DNA of 64,000 bases from Mauremys mutica (GCF_020497125.1 NC_059072.1:76763697-76827696), one strand, 5' to 3'; counted from the first letter of the stretch, positions 10,695 to 20,052 are shown. The notes: generated from the letters alone by a model not told the origin. Numbers and translations: made by a program.

Positions 10695-10941
10695 GCTCTG
10701 GAAGGCGATGCCGCTTTGGCAGAAGGTAGGGGAGGTAGGGAAGCCATTGCTGTCCCTACAGCGCATACCGGGGTGGCCCCAGACGGAACGCTGGGGGTCG
10801 GTAGCGCGGACCTTGGCAGGCTGGGCGGCTCCAGCCAACTGGCCGGGATTCCAGCAGGCAGCTGGGGTTACGTCCGAGCAGCTGCTTGTGAGCTTACAGC
10901 GGTTGCGGGTGAACCGGCAGTCTGGGACGGAGCAGCGGGCG

Positions 10942-11217
10942 ATGGGGGAGCTAGGGTGGCTCCTCCTAGCCACCCTTTGGGCCCAGGACGAGGAGGTGCT
11001 CCGCTGGCAGCGGGCCCTGGACGGGAAGACGTTGGAGTGCACGGCGCAGGCAGAGGCCCATGCCGTGGCCCAGGAGGTCGTTCGGACCTACAAGCGAGTA
11101 AGTTGTTTTGGCAGGAACCTGGAGAAGGTGTCCTACGCTGGCTGGTCTGAGCCTGGGACGACGCCGGGAAAACCATTATGCTTCTCTGGTATGAACTGCC
11201 ACAGCTGGGTGTCCTGA
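10942..11217 (+). CDS. Unrecognised 91-codon frame in retroelement leader
   Basis: The frame starts at an ATG (MGELGWLLLATLW), with a short hydrophobic beginning and then an acidic, Ala/Glu-rich stretch. A splice-donor-like CGA|GTAAGT occurs near 11097 inside it, so the spliced reading could differ. The frame is also open upstream through the LTR, which weakens the case for coding. I do not recognise a family; it could be a leader peptide or chance. Confidence 0.25.
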   Translation: MGELGWLLLATLWAQDEEVLRWQRALDGKTLECTAQAEAHAVAQEVVRTYKRVSCFGRNLEKVSYAGWSEPGTTPGKPLCFSGMNCHSWVS

Positions 11218-11624
11218 CACAGGATGCGCAGGTTAAAAGAAACCAAGAAGGGAAGGAAAAAGAACAGAATGAGTTAACTGAAGAAAGCTAAAGATAAGAC
11301 ACTGGCCACAGTCAAGGACACCGCTCACAGCTAAGACTTGGCGGACAGCCAAGAAAAAGGGGGGCTTGACTGTGCCCAAGCAGCTATGAGAGCGGCAAAA
11401 CTCGGCCAGGCACTAACGGAATGTGTTAGATTTCTTTTCTCACGGGTAAAGAAGCGCTACAAAAAGACCCTAGCAGCCCTGCCACTCCTTGGAACCAGAA
11501 GACTGGATCAATGTATAAGTCCACCAACGAAAGACTGCTTTGGTTCCATGCTAGAAAGGCCCTTATCAAGTCATGCTGACTACCAACACTGCTGTGAAAC
11601 GCCAAAGACTGACTGCCTGGACCC

Positions 11625-11750
11625 ATGATTCTCACTGCAAAAAGACCCCTCCACATCAGGGGAATTCTCCTACTGATGATTGGCCTATTTCTCCTTCTAG
11701 CTCCACTGTGCGTTCTGGACAGCAAAAATAAAGAGCGGGGGGCAAGGTGA
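11625..11750 (+). CDS. Small ORF with hydrophobic segment, possible env-start remnant
   Basis: A 41-codon frame: a basic N-terminus (AKRPLHIR), then a strongly hydrophobic run (ILLLMIGLFLLLAPLCVL), then a charged tail and stop. The shape is that of a signal peptide or single membrane anchor. It sits in the second third of a retroviral interior, where an envelope gene would start. No envelope body follows in frame, so it is at best a remnant or a small membrane peptide. Confidence 0.35.
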   Translation: MILTAKRPLHIRGILLLMIGLFLLLAPLCVLDSKNKERGAR

Positions 11751-11912
11751 AGTGCTGGTGACCTTTCCCCTGTAGGAGCTGAACCACGACTGTGTCGGGA
11801 AAGAAGAAGAAACACTCACACCACTGACATTGCCAAAGTCCAGGACTTCCCGACCAGGAAGGACATTAAGAACTGACCCTGGTGAAGAACCAAAGAATTG
11901 TCCCCTGGCAGG

Positions 11913-11978
11913 ATGAAATTTGTGGGACTCCTGCTGGGGAATGTGGTATTGAGTCATGGTCAAGTGCCCCTAGAATAG
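11913..11978 (+). CDS. Tiny signal-peptide-like ORF
   Basis: A 21-codon frame beginning MKFVGLLLGNVVLSHG, a plausible signal peptide with a Ser-His-Gly cleavage region, closed by TAG. It lies 160 bp after the other hydrophobic ORF in the same retroelement. It may be the start of a broken envelope gene. Too short to identify. Confidence 0.2.
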   Translation: MKFVGLLLGNVVLSHGQVPLE

Positions 11979-12035
11979 CACCTGACATTTTGGATAGAAA
12001 TAGGGAGTCAATGAACATTTTGGCTATTAGGATCC

Positions 12036-12071
12036 CTACAGCCTCAGTGTATGTATACACTGAGGCTGTAG
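12036..12071. repeat. Perfect inverted repeat, 17-bp arms with 2-bp centre
   Basis: The left arm is CTACAGCCTCAGTGTAT (12036-12052). After the two bases GT, the right arm (12055-12071) is its exact reverse complement. In RNA this would fold to a long hairpin after opening one or two central pairs. It lies inside the retrovirus-type element interior and is not part of an LTR. Confidence 0.95.
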
Positions 12072-13255
12072 AAAGTTGTCACTGTTCATGATAATGTTTG
12101 CTGGAGGGAACAGCAGTTGAACTTTGTAAAAATGCTAAGGGGAAAAGTTCTAAATAAATTCAGGCACAGAAATTATTAGATTGTAATCATTTGGCTATAA
12201 ACAATTTCGTTGAATTAGCTGAAGAATGTATATAGTGCTATGTAATTGAGATTGTATTAGGTCCTAAGGGCACTATAAGTGGTGATGTTTTCTTTCAGTG
12301 TTTAAAAGCGGAAGTTAAAAGTAAGAATCTTTAAGCTGTGAATAGCTTTGAATCTAGAAGCAAGCCAGGAAGCAACTGTATTAATGCAAATGATTTAACT
12401 GATGAAGTAATTCCCCTGTTTTGCCTGAAATCAATAAGGGTATTTGTATATTTTAAGTACTGATTGACTGCCCAGAAGGGGTAGACCTTCGTTTTTGTCT
12501 TTCAGATAATCAGAGAAGACTGATGCCAGCTGAACAGCATTCAACGTACCATGATTTACTGGCACAGTACAATTTATGTTTTGTGTTCTATGTTCTGTCT
12601 TGTGGTGTTTGTTTCGTGGCCAGAATTGTTGTTGTATTATTTTTAATGAAGATTTAAAATGTGGTTACATGGTGTGTTTTCTCTATCCCCCACCCCGTCC
12701 TGCAGTGTCAGTTTGATCACCTGACACGAGGGATACGTTGGTAACAGAAATTTGTCACAGTTTGGTGAGCAATTAAGAATGGGGGGCCCTGCAGAATTTA
12801 CACCATCTATCTGTTTTACCCTTGTTAGTTTATGTTTGCTTTGTTTGGTACTGTTGGTGTTATATGTTAAGAATTGCATGATTATAGGTGAGCCCTAATA
12901 GAATAGGGAAACACTATTTGGTTCTGGTTCTGTTCTGTTTAACCAGTTACTGTTGTTTTTCTGCTCTGTTCATTTGGGCGTTAGGTGTGTGGGCGGAACT
13001 GAACTTCTCATTCGTAATTCCTCGGAGTGGAAGCCATGTGTGCGATGAAGCTCTGAGGTTGTCTTGAGATTTTTCTGTCCCGCCCCCTGTAACGGACAGT
13101 GTAATAGGAGTAGAGAAATCTGGCTTAGACTGCAATTTTCTCTGCTCTCTGTGTAATCTTCTTTTCTGTTTAAGCACCAGACAAATGGGAATGCTAGTGC
13201 TTGTATTGCTAGATTAGCTCAAGGTTATGCTGCTGTTGTTGTACCAGAGCGCTTG

Positions 13256-13273
13256 AGAAAGCGAGGGGAGGAA
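13256..13273 (+). other. Polypurine tract of retrovirus-type element
   Basis: AAAGCGAGGGGAGGAA directly precedes the 3' LTR and is almost all purine. This is the expected plus-strand primer of an LTR element. Confidence 0.75.
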
Positions 13274-13704
13274 TGTAGGAGGCTAGGGAACCACGGAAGA
13301 TTCTGTTACGGCTTAGCTTAGGCAGTTCCGCTTTCTCAGCCTCCGGTTATTGTAGGACACGGCATGCTAGTTTTAACCTGCCGTAACCGGCTGGGACTGC
13401 TGCGTGGCAAGCCCCTGGCTGTTGGCCAGGGGGGCAGCCCCGGAGGGTGGAGAGTTCCTATTGCATTATGTATGAGCTGGTTTGCTGCTGTTTGTATAAA
13501 ATGAGCATGCTTTGTGTTTGTTTTCGGACTTCACCCCAGGCCGAGCTACAGGGCGCTGGGTCCCCATCTCAGTGACAGCAACGCTTGGGTCCCCGTTGCA
13601 GATGTGTCACTTTACCTTCATTAAAGCCAATAACTCACAGTGTGTGTGGGCCTCGTTCTTACAGAGCACCTTGGGAGGGCCCCCGGCCTCCCTGGTACGT
13701 AACA
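13274..13704 (+). repeat. 3' LTR of retrovirus-type element
   Basis: 431 bp, nearly identical to 10243-10674. Visible differences are ttccgtttt/ttccgcttt, ccccgtctc/ccccatctc and one G missing in cgcttgggg. It ends ACGTAACA, followed by the target duplication agggg. Confidence 0.9.
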
Positions 13705-13709
13705 AGGGG

Positions 13710-14236
13710 GTAAAACTAAAAACATTTAACATTTAACAAGGAGTGTCTAAAACCAATTTGTGTCAGGGAGCACATAGACTACTGGTAAGCTTTATAATAT
13801 ACAAGCTCCTGACTCAGAAAATTTCAAATAAATAACACTGCCAAATATCACAGGTGTACAGCACATTAGCAGGAGGAAAAAACGGACTGTGAGAAATGTA
13901 ATAGCAATTCTGTCCATAATATATTCATTTCTACTGCTTAGGCATCTGGTATACATACATATTATTTTCCTAAAAGCCAAAACACTCAGCATTTATCACT
14001 TAAAATAGGAAAGATTAACAAGGCACTACTGTATGAGGTGGGACTAGAAAGGCGTTGAGTTGTATCAGTATCTACCATATGTAAAAATGATGAGTATTTC
14101 ATTGTGCTCATATAAAGAGTTAGAGTTTCTAATGTTTCCCCATCTCTTCCTCTATCTATTCTATACTATCTAGACGCTTGGTCTGGATAGCCCTCATAAC
14201 TATAGTATCTGAACACCTCACAGTGATTACTTTTTT
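13710..14236. other. No gene recognised
   Basis: AT-rich unique sequence with no supported feature. Confidence 0.5.
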
Positions 14237-14390
14237 TTCCCTGTGAGGTAGGGAGGTATTATCCTTTTTCGACGTGGGGAATGAGGCATAGGGCAGATTA
14301 CATGTTTTTCCCAATGTCGCACAGAAGTCTGTGACTGAGCCAGGTCTTCCACATCCCAGTCCACTGCCCTACCCACTCTCTCTCTCTAAA
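14237..14390 (-). repeat. MIR SINE relic
   Basis: A diverged copy in reverse orientation. GAGGTAGGGAGGTATTATCC, GGGGAATGAGGCA, the CACAGAAGTCTGTGACTGAGCCAGG block and the TGCCCTACCCACT ending follow the order of the reverse-complemented MIR consensus. Confidence 0.7.
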
Positions 14391-14400
14391 TTACCCACAT

Positions 14401-14706
14401 CAGGGGTCAGCAACCTTTTGCACACGGGCCGTCAGGGTAATCCTCTGGCGGGCTATGAGACATTTTGTTTACGTTGACCGTCCATAGGCACGGCCCCCCG
14501 CAGCTCCCAGTGGCTGCGGTTCTCTGTTCCCAGCTAATGGGAGCTACGGGAAGCAGTGGGCCACAGGGAGGTGCTGGCCGCTGCTTCCCACAGCTCCCAT
14601 TGGCTGGGAACAGCGAACCATGGCCACTGGGAGCTGCTGGAGACCGTGCCTGCGGCATGTAAACAAAATGTCTTGTGGGCCATGTGCTGAAGGTTATCGA
14701 CCCCTG
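14401..14706. mobile_element. hAT-type foldback MITE
   Basis: The ends are CAGGGGTCAGCAACC and GGTTATCGACCCCTG, inverted with few mismatches. The flanks acccacat (14393-14400) and acctacat (14707-14714) match at 7 of 8, a hAT-size target duplication. The centre is a GC-rich palindrome built on CAGCTCCCATTGGCTGGGAA and its partner. It is non-coding and has inserted at the end of a MIR. Confidence 0.85.
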
Positions 14707-14839
14707 ACCTACATACTTTTTGGCTCCTTCATCTCCATGGGCCAGAGTCTGACATCCTTAAAAATAGCACTTTACTCCATGAGTAGCCCCACCTGACTCC
14801 AAGAATATGCCTCCATCAAAGCTGTAGGTGAGCATCTAT

Positions 14840-14955
14840 TCTAAAAGATCTGCTCTAGGAATTATTTTGGGGAAGTTCCATGGCCTGTGTTATATAGGAG
14901 ATCAGGCTAGATTATCACAATGGTCTCTTCTGGCTTAGGAATCTATGAATTAGTA
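14840..14955 (+). repeat. CR1 LINE 3' tail
   Basis: The order GGGGAAGTTCCATGGCCTGTGT, then AGATTATCACAATGGTCTC, TTCTGGC and AATCTATGAAT, matches the 3' end typical of reptile CR1 copies. Only the tail is present, as is usual for 5'-truncated LINE insertions. Confidence 0.7.
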
Positions 14956-16300
14956 GCAGTGGATCACTTAATAAATTGTATCAAGCCAAATTAAAAATAA
15001 AAATTCAGTGAAACATTTAGCCAGTCTCCACTAATTTTATTCACAAAGGGCCAAATTCTGCCCCTTCATTGATGGATTTACCCACTGGAACAGATCTGGT
15101 TCTGCTACAGAAAGAGGAGCAAGGTTAGAGACTTATTGGTTTCTTGACGGCAAGATTTTGGGTCTCTGTACAACCTGTGCAACTCTTCTTTAGGGAACTT
15201 CCTCTCCTCAATATTTGTAGAAAGTTTATAGTTACACTTTGACACACTCATGAAACACACGCATGTGTATGAGTGTACATCGGGGGCTTAAGAATGCACA
15301 TAGCTTATGTGTGTGCGTGCAACCCTCACTTATTCACACATAGTGTGTTTTTTTTAAATGCAATTCATGCACTTTTGCATATGGAAATTTGGGCCAAGTT
15401 GCTTTGTGGGTATGGACAGTGGTGGGTTTGGCAGGTGGATCCATAATTCAAATATGCAAATCTACTGCCCATTCCCCTTTTAGGAGAATTGGCTGTAAGG
15501 AAGCTACTCTACTCCTGTCACTCAACTAGTGGAAACATAGTGGTTCTACGAATACTGCACAGCCTGCAGAGTCAAATTTCTTCTCCTGCTATTTGTCTGG
15601 AGATCCCCAGCATAGAGCCTGATCACTCAGGATGCTTCCTGGGTTCTAAAATATTTTTCACTATTCGTACACTTGTAGATAGAAAATTCTCAATGCACAA
15701 AGTCTATTTTATTCCCACATAAACCTATTTGCCATATTTGCATAGCAAACAAAAGCTATAGAATGAAAGGAAAATGGTGGTAGTACAAAATGGCCTAGTT
15801 CTCCTTTCCTATTGCTCTAATTTTATGCCAGTGCAATTTCAGGGTAAATCAGGTCCTGTTTCTCCATGCAGGAGCCCTGACTTCCACTTCCTACTTGTTT
15901 TTCTTGTTCTTGAATGTGGTATAAGAATCTAAAGACTATGGACTAAGTGTGTTGGCATGGGTAGATTTTTTCAGAAAGTCCATAAGGAATGGAAGGTTGA
16001 GGTGACTTAGTTAGGCATCTTAAAGTATGACCATTCATCTGAACTGACTGAGCTAGAAATGTAGCAGAAACAGGCTAAAAACTGAAACTAAAGTAAAGAT
16101 AACTGTTTCACACCCAAAAAAAATCAAGATACGTTTTATGTAAAGTTTTGGCACTATTCCTGTTGTATCCAAACCAGTTTTCTTATCCCTATTCCTTTTC
16201 CTACAAGGAAGTTGAACAGGATGAATTGAAAAATCTCACATTTTGATTCTTCATCTATTTTTTTTATTCAGTCATGAAATGAAAAAAAATGAAGTTCACC
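14956..16300. other. No gene recognised
   Basis: Unique sequence. A 77-codon frame at 15489-15722 has no recognisable domain. Confidence 0.5.
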
Positions 16301-16302
16301 TG

Positions 16303-16375
16303 AAGGCCTGATCCAAAGCCCTCCGAAGTCAGTAAGAATACCATTGACTTCAATAGTCTTGGGATCCAGTCCTAA
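16303..16375. repeat. Old amniote palindromic repeat fragment
   Basis: CCTGATCCAAAGCCCTCCGA and, further on, CCATTGACTTCAATAG with GGGATCCAG form a degraded palindrome. The sense and reversed halves both contain GAAGTCA or TGACTTC. I cannot name the family with certainty. Confidence 0.4.
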
Positions 16376-16435
16376 ATCCTGCAGAAACAACTGCACCAGA
16401 ATGGTAACAAAACAGCATGATTTGCATTCTGCTGT

Positions 16436-16690
16436 CATAAGAACATAAGAACGGCCATAATGGGTCAGACCAAAGGTCCATCTAGCCCAGTATCCTGTTT
16501 TCTGACAGTGGTCAATGCCAGTTGCCCAAGAGGAATGAACAGAACAGGTAATCATCAAGTGATCCATCCCCTGTTGCCCATTCCCAGCTTCTGGCAACGT
16601 GGCTAGGGACACCATTCCTGCCCATCCTGGCTAATAGCCATTGATGGACCTATCCTCCATTAACTTATCTAATTCTAGGGTCTGGTCTTC
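16436..16690 (-). repeat. CR1 LINE 3' end
   Basis: The strand shown starts AAGAACATAAGAACGGCC and contains GGTCAGACCAAAGGTCCATC, GCCCATTCCCAGCTTCTGGCA and TAGCCATTGATGGACC. These are the reverse complement of the abundant turtle CR1 3' region. The 3' end of the LINE is at 16436. Only the last few codons and the 3' untranslated part remain. Confidence 0.85.
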
Positions 16691-17139
16691 TTTTGATTTT
16701 TAGAAAAATCTATTACAATTAAATAAGCAAGTAAATTAATTTAATAAAATAAAGGCTGTATGTCATAGGGCTCCATAAGAATTAATCTGACTTTGCCCTT
16801 TTCTTCTACTTTGATCACTTAATTAAGTTAGTAACATTGCTTTTGTCTACATTAATTAACTGCATCTTCATCATTCGTGTGAACATCTCATTTCTGTATG
16901 CCATTATGCTTCCTCCACCTCACAGCACACAAAACAGGCTTCAGATATTGAATGGATAAGTACAATATATTGCATGTCAGTAAGTAACATATATCATTGC
17001 CTTCACTGAATACAAAACCACCCTACATTAATGAATCATTACGAATGAAAATTTAAATGTGCCAAAGTCAAGAAATTCAAAATTGTGATACTTAGTTCCA
17101 AAGTAGATCATAAATCATATGTGGTGTTAACTTTAATCC

Positions 17140-17142
<3 letters not shown>
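16691..17142. other. No gene recognised
   Basis: AT-rich unique sequence leading into the TA repeat. Confidence 0.5.

Positions 17143-17186
<44 letters not shown>
17143..17186. repeat. (TA)n microsatellite
   Basis: About 22 uninterrupted TA dinucleotides. It creates a spurious open frame reading alternating Tyr-Ile. Confidence 0.95.
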
Positions 17187-17189
<3 letters not shown>

Positions 17190-17276
17190 GCCAGATCTTC
17201 AGTTTGTGTAAATCAGTGTAACTCCACTGAAGTCAGTGGAGCACCCGGGATCAACACCTGCAGAGGATCTGATCCC
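17190..17276. repeat. Old amniote palindromic repeat fragment
   Basis: GCCAGATCTTCAG...GTGTAAATCAGTGTAACTCC and then CACTGAAGTCAGTGGAGC...CACCTGCAGAGGATCTG form two facing arms of one palindrome. The family also appears at 33395-33466 and 36115-36230. Confidence 0.55.
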
Positions 17277-17785
17277 TATAATGGAATTACAGTTGCAGCG
17301 AGAACCGTAACATTGAAATTCAAAACTTTTTTCCTCTGTGAAATCTCAATCATCATGTCAAAAATGGGATTTGCTTTTAATCATATTCTTCGCTTTGTTT
17401 TATTTATTCTTAAATTAATAAATATTTTAAAACAATAAATATGACATGGTTTAATGACCTAAATCACTAAATCTAATGATCATTTACATTTTCTAAAATG
17501 CCTATGTTCCATTTTCAAAAATGGTTTTGGCACTGAGGAGTGTAAGTCTCCTTGAAAGTCATTTAGGTACTTTTGAATATTTTTCACCTCCCTCCCTCCT
17601 TCCCCCATTATAGATGTTTGGGTGTGCAAACCAGAGTAGACCCAACCATATTGGATTTGAATTTGGAACCATTAGTATCTATCAAAAATTACCAGCAGAT
17701 GGTCGATTCCAATGACATAATAAATATAGGGTTGATATAAGAATCTCAGATCCAGAATTCATGAAATTTGAAACATAACAATACA
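17277..17785. other. No gene recognised
   Basis: Unique sequence upstream of the chimeric Gypsy mini-element. Confidence 0.45.
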
Positions 17786-17978
17786 GAAGCAAGCAGAGCA
17801 TATCTTTAAATCCTTTGACTTTACTGAAGACAATTGCAAAGATGGCTATGTTTGATGCATACTTTATACCTCTGAGAAATGTGGTATATAAAGAGCATTA
17901 AAGGATCTTATGATATACACCTCTGGTTTGTATAAGCAAGTTCTGTGACCAGTCCATACCAGGTACAGGAACATGACA
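17786..17978 (+). repeat. Left direct repeat (gag/LTR chimera)
   Basis: The first 115 bp or so are gag-derived; the rest, from CATTAAAGGATCTTATGAT, is LTR-derived. Sequence to the left of it does not resemble gag, unlike the left flank of the right copy. The repeat boundary is therefore sharp at GAAGCAA. Confidence 0.6.
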
Positions 17979-17987
17979 TGGTGTCAG
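17979..17987 (+). other. Primer-binding site, tRNA-Leu(CAG)-like
   Basis: TGGTGTCAG directly follows the LTR-like end ACATGACA. It is complementary to the last nine bases of tRNA-Leu(CAG) with CCA, from memory. The match does not continue beyond nine bases. Confidence 0.5.
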
Positions 17988-18119
17988 CAATAAACTCAGA
18001 GCAGGAACAGAAAGAAAACAGCAGCAATGGATACAGACAAAAAGAATAAAGGAAGAAAGTTTCCAGACTGAAAGAACATCAACGAAGATTGCAGGATCTC
18101 ATCAACGTGCCACTCTTCA

Positions 18120-18464
18120 ATGTCCCAAAGAACTTCAGCTTGGACTAACCTTCACAATGGACAGACTGGAAGCTGTATTTTGCAAGATTTCGTATTGCAA
18201 ACAAACTCCACAAAGAAACTGGAGATATACAAGTATCTTCTTTATGGTATGGGGAAGCAATCAGAGCATATCTTTAAATCCTTTGACTTTATTGAAGATA
18301 GTCACAAAGATGACTATGAAAGGATTCTGGCTATGCTTGATGCATTTTTTATACCACAGAGAAATGTGGTTTGTAAAAGAACATTAAAGGATCTTATGAT
18401 GAACACATCTGGTGTGTATAAGCAAGCTCTGAGACCAGTCTGTATCTCATGCAGAAGCACATGA
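18120..18464 (+). pseudogene. Gypsy gag fragment read through into LTR
   Basis: A 114-codon frame. Residues about 35-85 (KLEIYKYLLYGMGKQSEHIFKSF and on to AFFIPQRNVV) match Gypsy-type gag, and the same motif recurs in the element near 53330. After FFIPQRNVVCKR the frame leaves gag and continues through LTR sequence to the end of the right repeat. No zinc knuckle or enzyme domain is present, so it is a broken gag. Confidence 0.65.
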
Positions 18465-18466
18465 CA
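18254..18466 (+). repeat. Right direct repeat (gag/LTR chimera)
   Basis: Continuous with gag on its left, ending CACATGACA on its right. A purine tract GGGGAAG lies exactly at its left boundary. Confidence 0.6.
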
Positions 18467-18936
18467 TTAACCACACCACAGCTCAGCAGAATGGTCACCA
18501 GACCTATTGGGCGCCTCTGATTAGGGATAAGTGAATTAATTCAGTATATTAAAAAACAAAAAACAAAATCCTTCCTTTCAGAACTTTCTCTTACTTCTAG
18601 AACTGAATTTGTATGGAATCTTTTTTAGAAAAATATTAGGAAAGTGGTTCTTCGTTCATTTATTGGATTATAATTTGCACAGACCTTTGTATTTTCAAAT
18701 TCTACCTTAGGCTGAAACATGAGTGCTAAAATACACTAAGAAAGATTGTTCTTGTTATATTCAGGGCCTGGCCCATCCCTATGTCAAAAGTGTCACGGTC
18801 CTTGCAGGATTTCTATTCCAGTTTGCCAGATTTCAAAGTTTGAAATAAGCATCTGAATGTTAGGGTTCTCAAGTTAACCTGTACTCTGAGCTTTTGAGGT
18901 TTGCCTATCACTGTATTGACACTATACATAAAGTAA
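18467..18936. other. No gene recognised
   Basis: Unique sequence with no supported feature. Confidence 0.45.
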
Positions 18937-19224
18937 GGGCTGGTCTACACTGGGTGGGTGGGGAATAGATCTAAGATATGCAACTTCAGCTACACTATTC
19001 GTGTAGCTGAAGTCAAAGTATCTTAGTTTGACTTACCTGGCTGTCCTCACGGTGGCAAGTCGACTGCCACGGCTCCCCCGTCGACTCCGCTTACTCCTCC
19101 TGCCGAGGTGGAGTATGGGCGTCGATTCAGGGATCGATTTATCGTGTCTAGACGAGACGTGATAAATCAATCCCCAATAGATCGATTGCTATCCGCCGAT
19201 CTGGTGGGTAGTGTAGACGTGGCC
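18937..19224. mobile_element. PIF/Harbinger-type MITE
   Basis: The left end GGGCTGGTCTACACT and right end AGTGTAGACGTGGCC are inverted repeats. The flanks TAA and AAA fit a diverged 3-bp TWA target duplication. An internal perfect 13-bp-arm hairpin, ACTTCAGCTACAC with its complement around TATTC, lies near 18980-19012. The interior is GC-rich and non-coding. The GTCTACACT core is shared with the elements at 57747 and 58760. Confidence 0.8.
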
Positions 19225-19971
19225 AAAGAGAAGAATTCAAGGGGGCTTTGTAGGACAACTAAGTTCCTGAGTCTTGCGGGGATATCTAGATACATTCTTA
19301 ATCATACATGCATGTGTCTAGATAGCCACACTTGGTAAGCGCTTAAATTGACAAGGAAATTATGTGCATGCAATTTAAAAAAAAATAATTTTCAAATTTG
19401 GCAGATTGTGAATAGAGAACTTTGGGATCCATGCTGCCAGGAGCTTAGTGCTCCTACAAGGTACTGAGTAACCTTAACCATCATTGAAGTCAGTAGGAGT
19501 TGAGGATGATCAGAATTTTCAGGAAAGCTCAGCAATTTGCAAGATCAGGCCCTAAATATTGTCCATGCTACATTTGGGGCTAGATTGTGGCACTATGCCT
19601 CAAACTTCTATTAGGGGCAATGGGGAATTGTACTACCACTTTAGGAGTTTTCACTGGCTAGTACTAGAGAATTCTTGCATTTGAAATCAATGGAGTTACA
19701 TTGGTGTAATAACCATAAAAACAGGATCAGAATAAGGCCCTTTGTTGCTACTCTTACAGGAGGTGCCCAAAATTTCAATGTGCGATAGAAAAGTGAAATC
19801 CCACACTTCTGTCTGAAAATGTTTTACCTATTATTGATATAAAAAAAAGTTAAGATTACTAAAACTAGAGAGAGAAAAAAATCCTTCTATTTATTCAGAT
19901 TGTTGCTTTCACTCTTTTGACAGCACTTTAGGGATAGTCAGATTCATGGTTTCTCTAATATAATCAGTCAA
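19225..19971. other. No gene; traces of old palindromic repeat near 19445-19555
   Basis: CATTGAAGTCAGTAGGAGTTGAGG followed by AGATCAGGCCC resembles the degraded amniote palindromic repeats elsewhere in the window. Otherwise unique. Confidence 0.35.
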
Positions 19972-20052
19972 TACATTAGATTTACCTGTAATTTTGAATA
20001 CATTAGATTTACCTGTAATTTTGAATACATTAGATTTACCTGTAATTTTGAA
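19972..20052. repeat. 27-bp minisatellite, three perfect copies
   Basis: Three consecutive identical 27-bp units begin at 19972, 19999 and 20026, each starting TACATTAGATTTACCTG. Because 27 is a multiple of three, the minus strand reads as a repeated nine-residue peptide (FKITGKSNV). The surrounding frame has no other coding sign. Confidence 0.95.

Larger units (their letters stand above)
10243..13704 (+). mobile_element. Young non-autonomous endogenous-retrovirus-type LTR element
   Basis: LTRs of 432 and 431 bp flank a 2.6-kb interior. The 5-bp sequence agggg occurs at 10238-10242 and 13705-13709, a perfect target duplication. The LTRs differ by two substitutions and one missing base by eye, so insertion was recent. 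The primer site starts two bases after the LTR, as in retroviruses, and a polypurine tract precedes the 3' LTR. The interior has no recognisable capsid, protease, polymerase or integrase domain. It contains a 91-codon frame ending near a good splice-donor-like GTAAGT, and two short frames starting with hydrophobic signal-peptide-like segments that may be env-start remnants. With no polymerase it must have been mobilised in trans. Which retroviral class it belongs to cannot be told from this copy. Confidence 0.85.
17786..18466 (+). mobile_element. Chimeric non-autonomous Gypsy mini-element
   Basis: Two direct repeats, 17786-17978 and 18254-18466, flank a 275-bp interior. Each repeat starts with gag-derived sequence (from CAGAGCATATCTTTAAATCC) and switches, at an AGAGCAT-like junction, into the right half of the LTR seen in the element at 52740, ending ACATGACA. 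The interior starts with a primer site (TGGTGTCAG) followed by leader and gag N-terminal sequence. The left repeat lacks about 17 bp present in the right one, and the repeats differ substantially, so the insertion is old. No clear target duplication was found. The structure suggests a deletion derivative whose new LTR begins inside gag. Confidence 0.55.

Noticed and set aside
10483..10941. The N-terminal part of a 244-codon frame
   Set aside because: It runs through the LTR and primer site, which are non-coding. Only the part from 10942 could be translated.
14407..14662. Open frames of 83 and 65 codons
   Set aside because: Produced by the foldback hAT MITE at 14401-14706.
17085..17438. 117-codon frame
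   Set aside because: Its central Tyr-Ile repeat is just the TA microsatellite; the rest has no recognisable domain.
19972..20052. CRISPR-like array
   Set aside because: The units are contiguous without spacers; it is a minisatellite in an animal genome.
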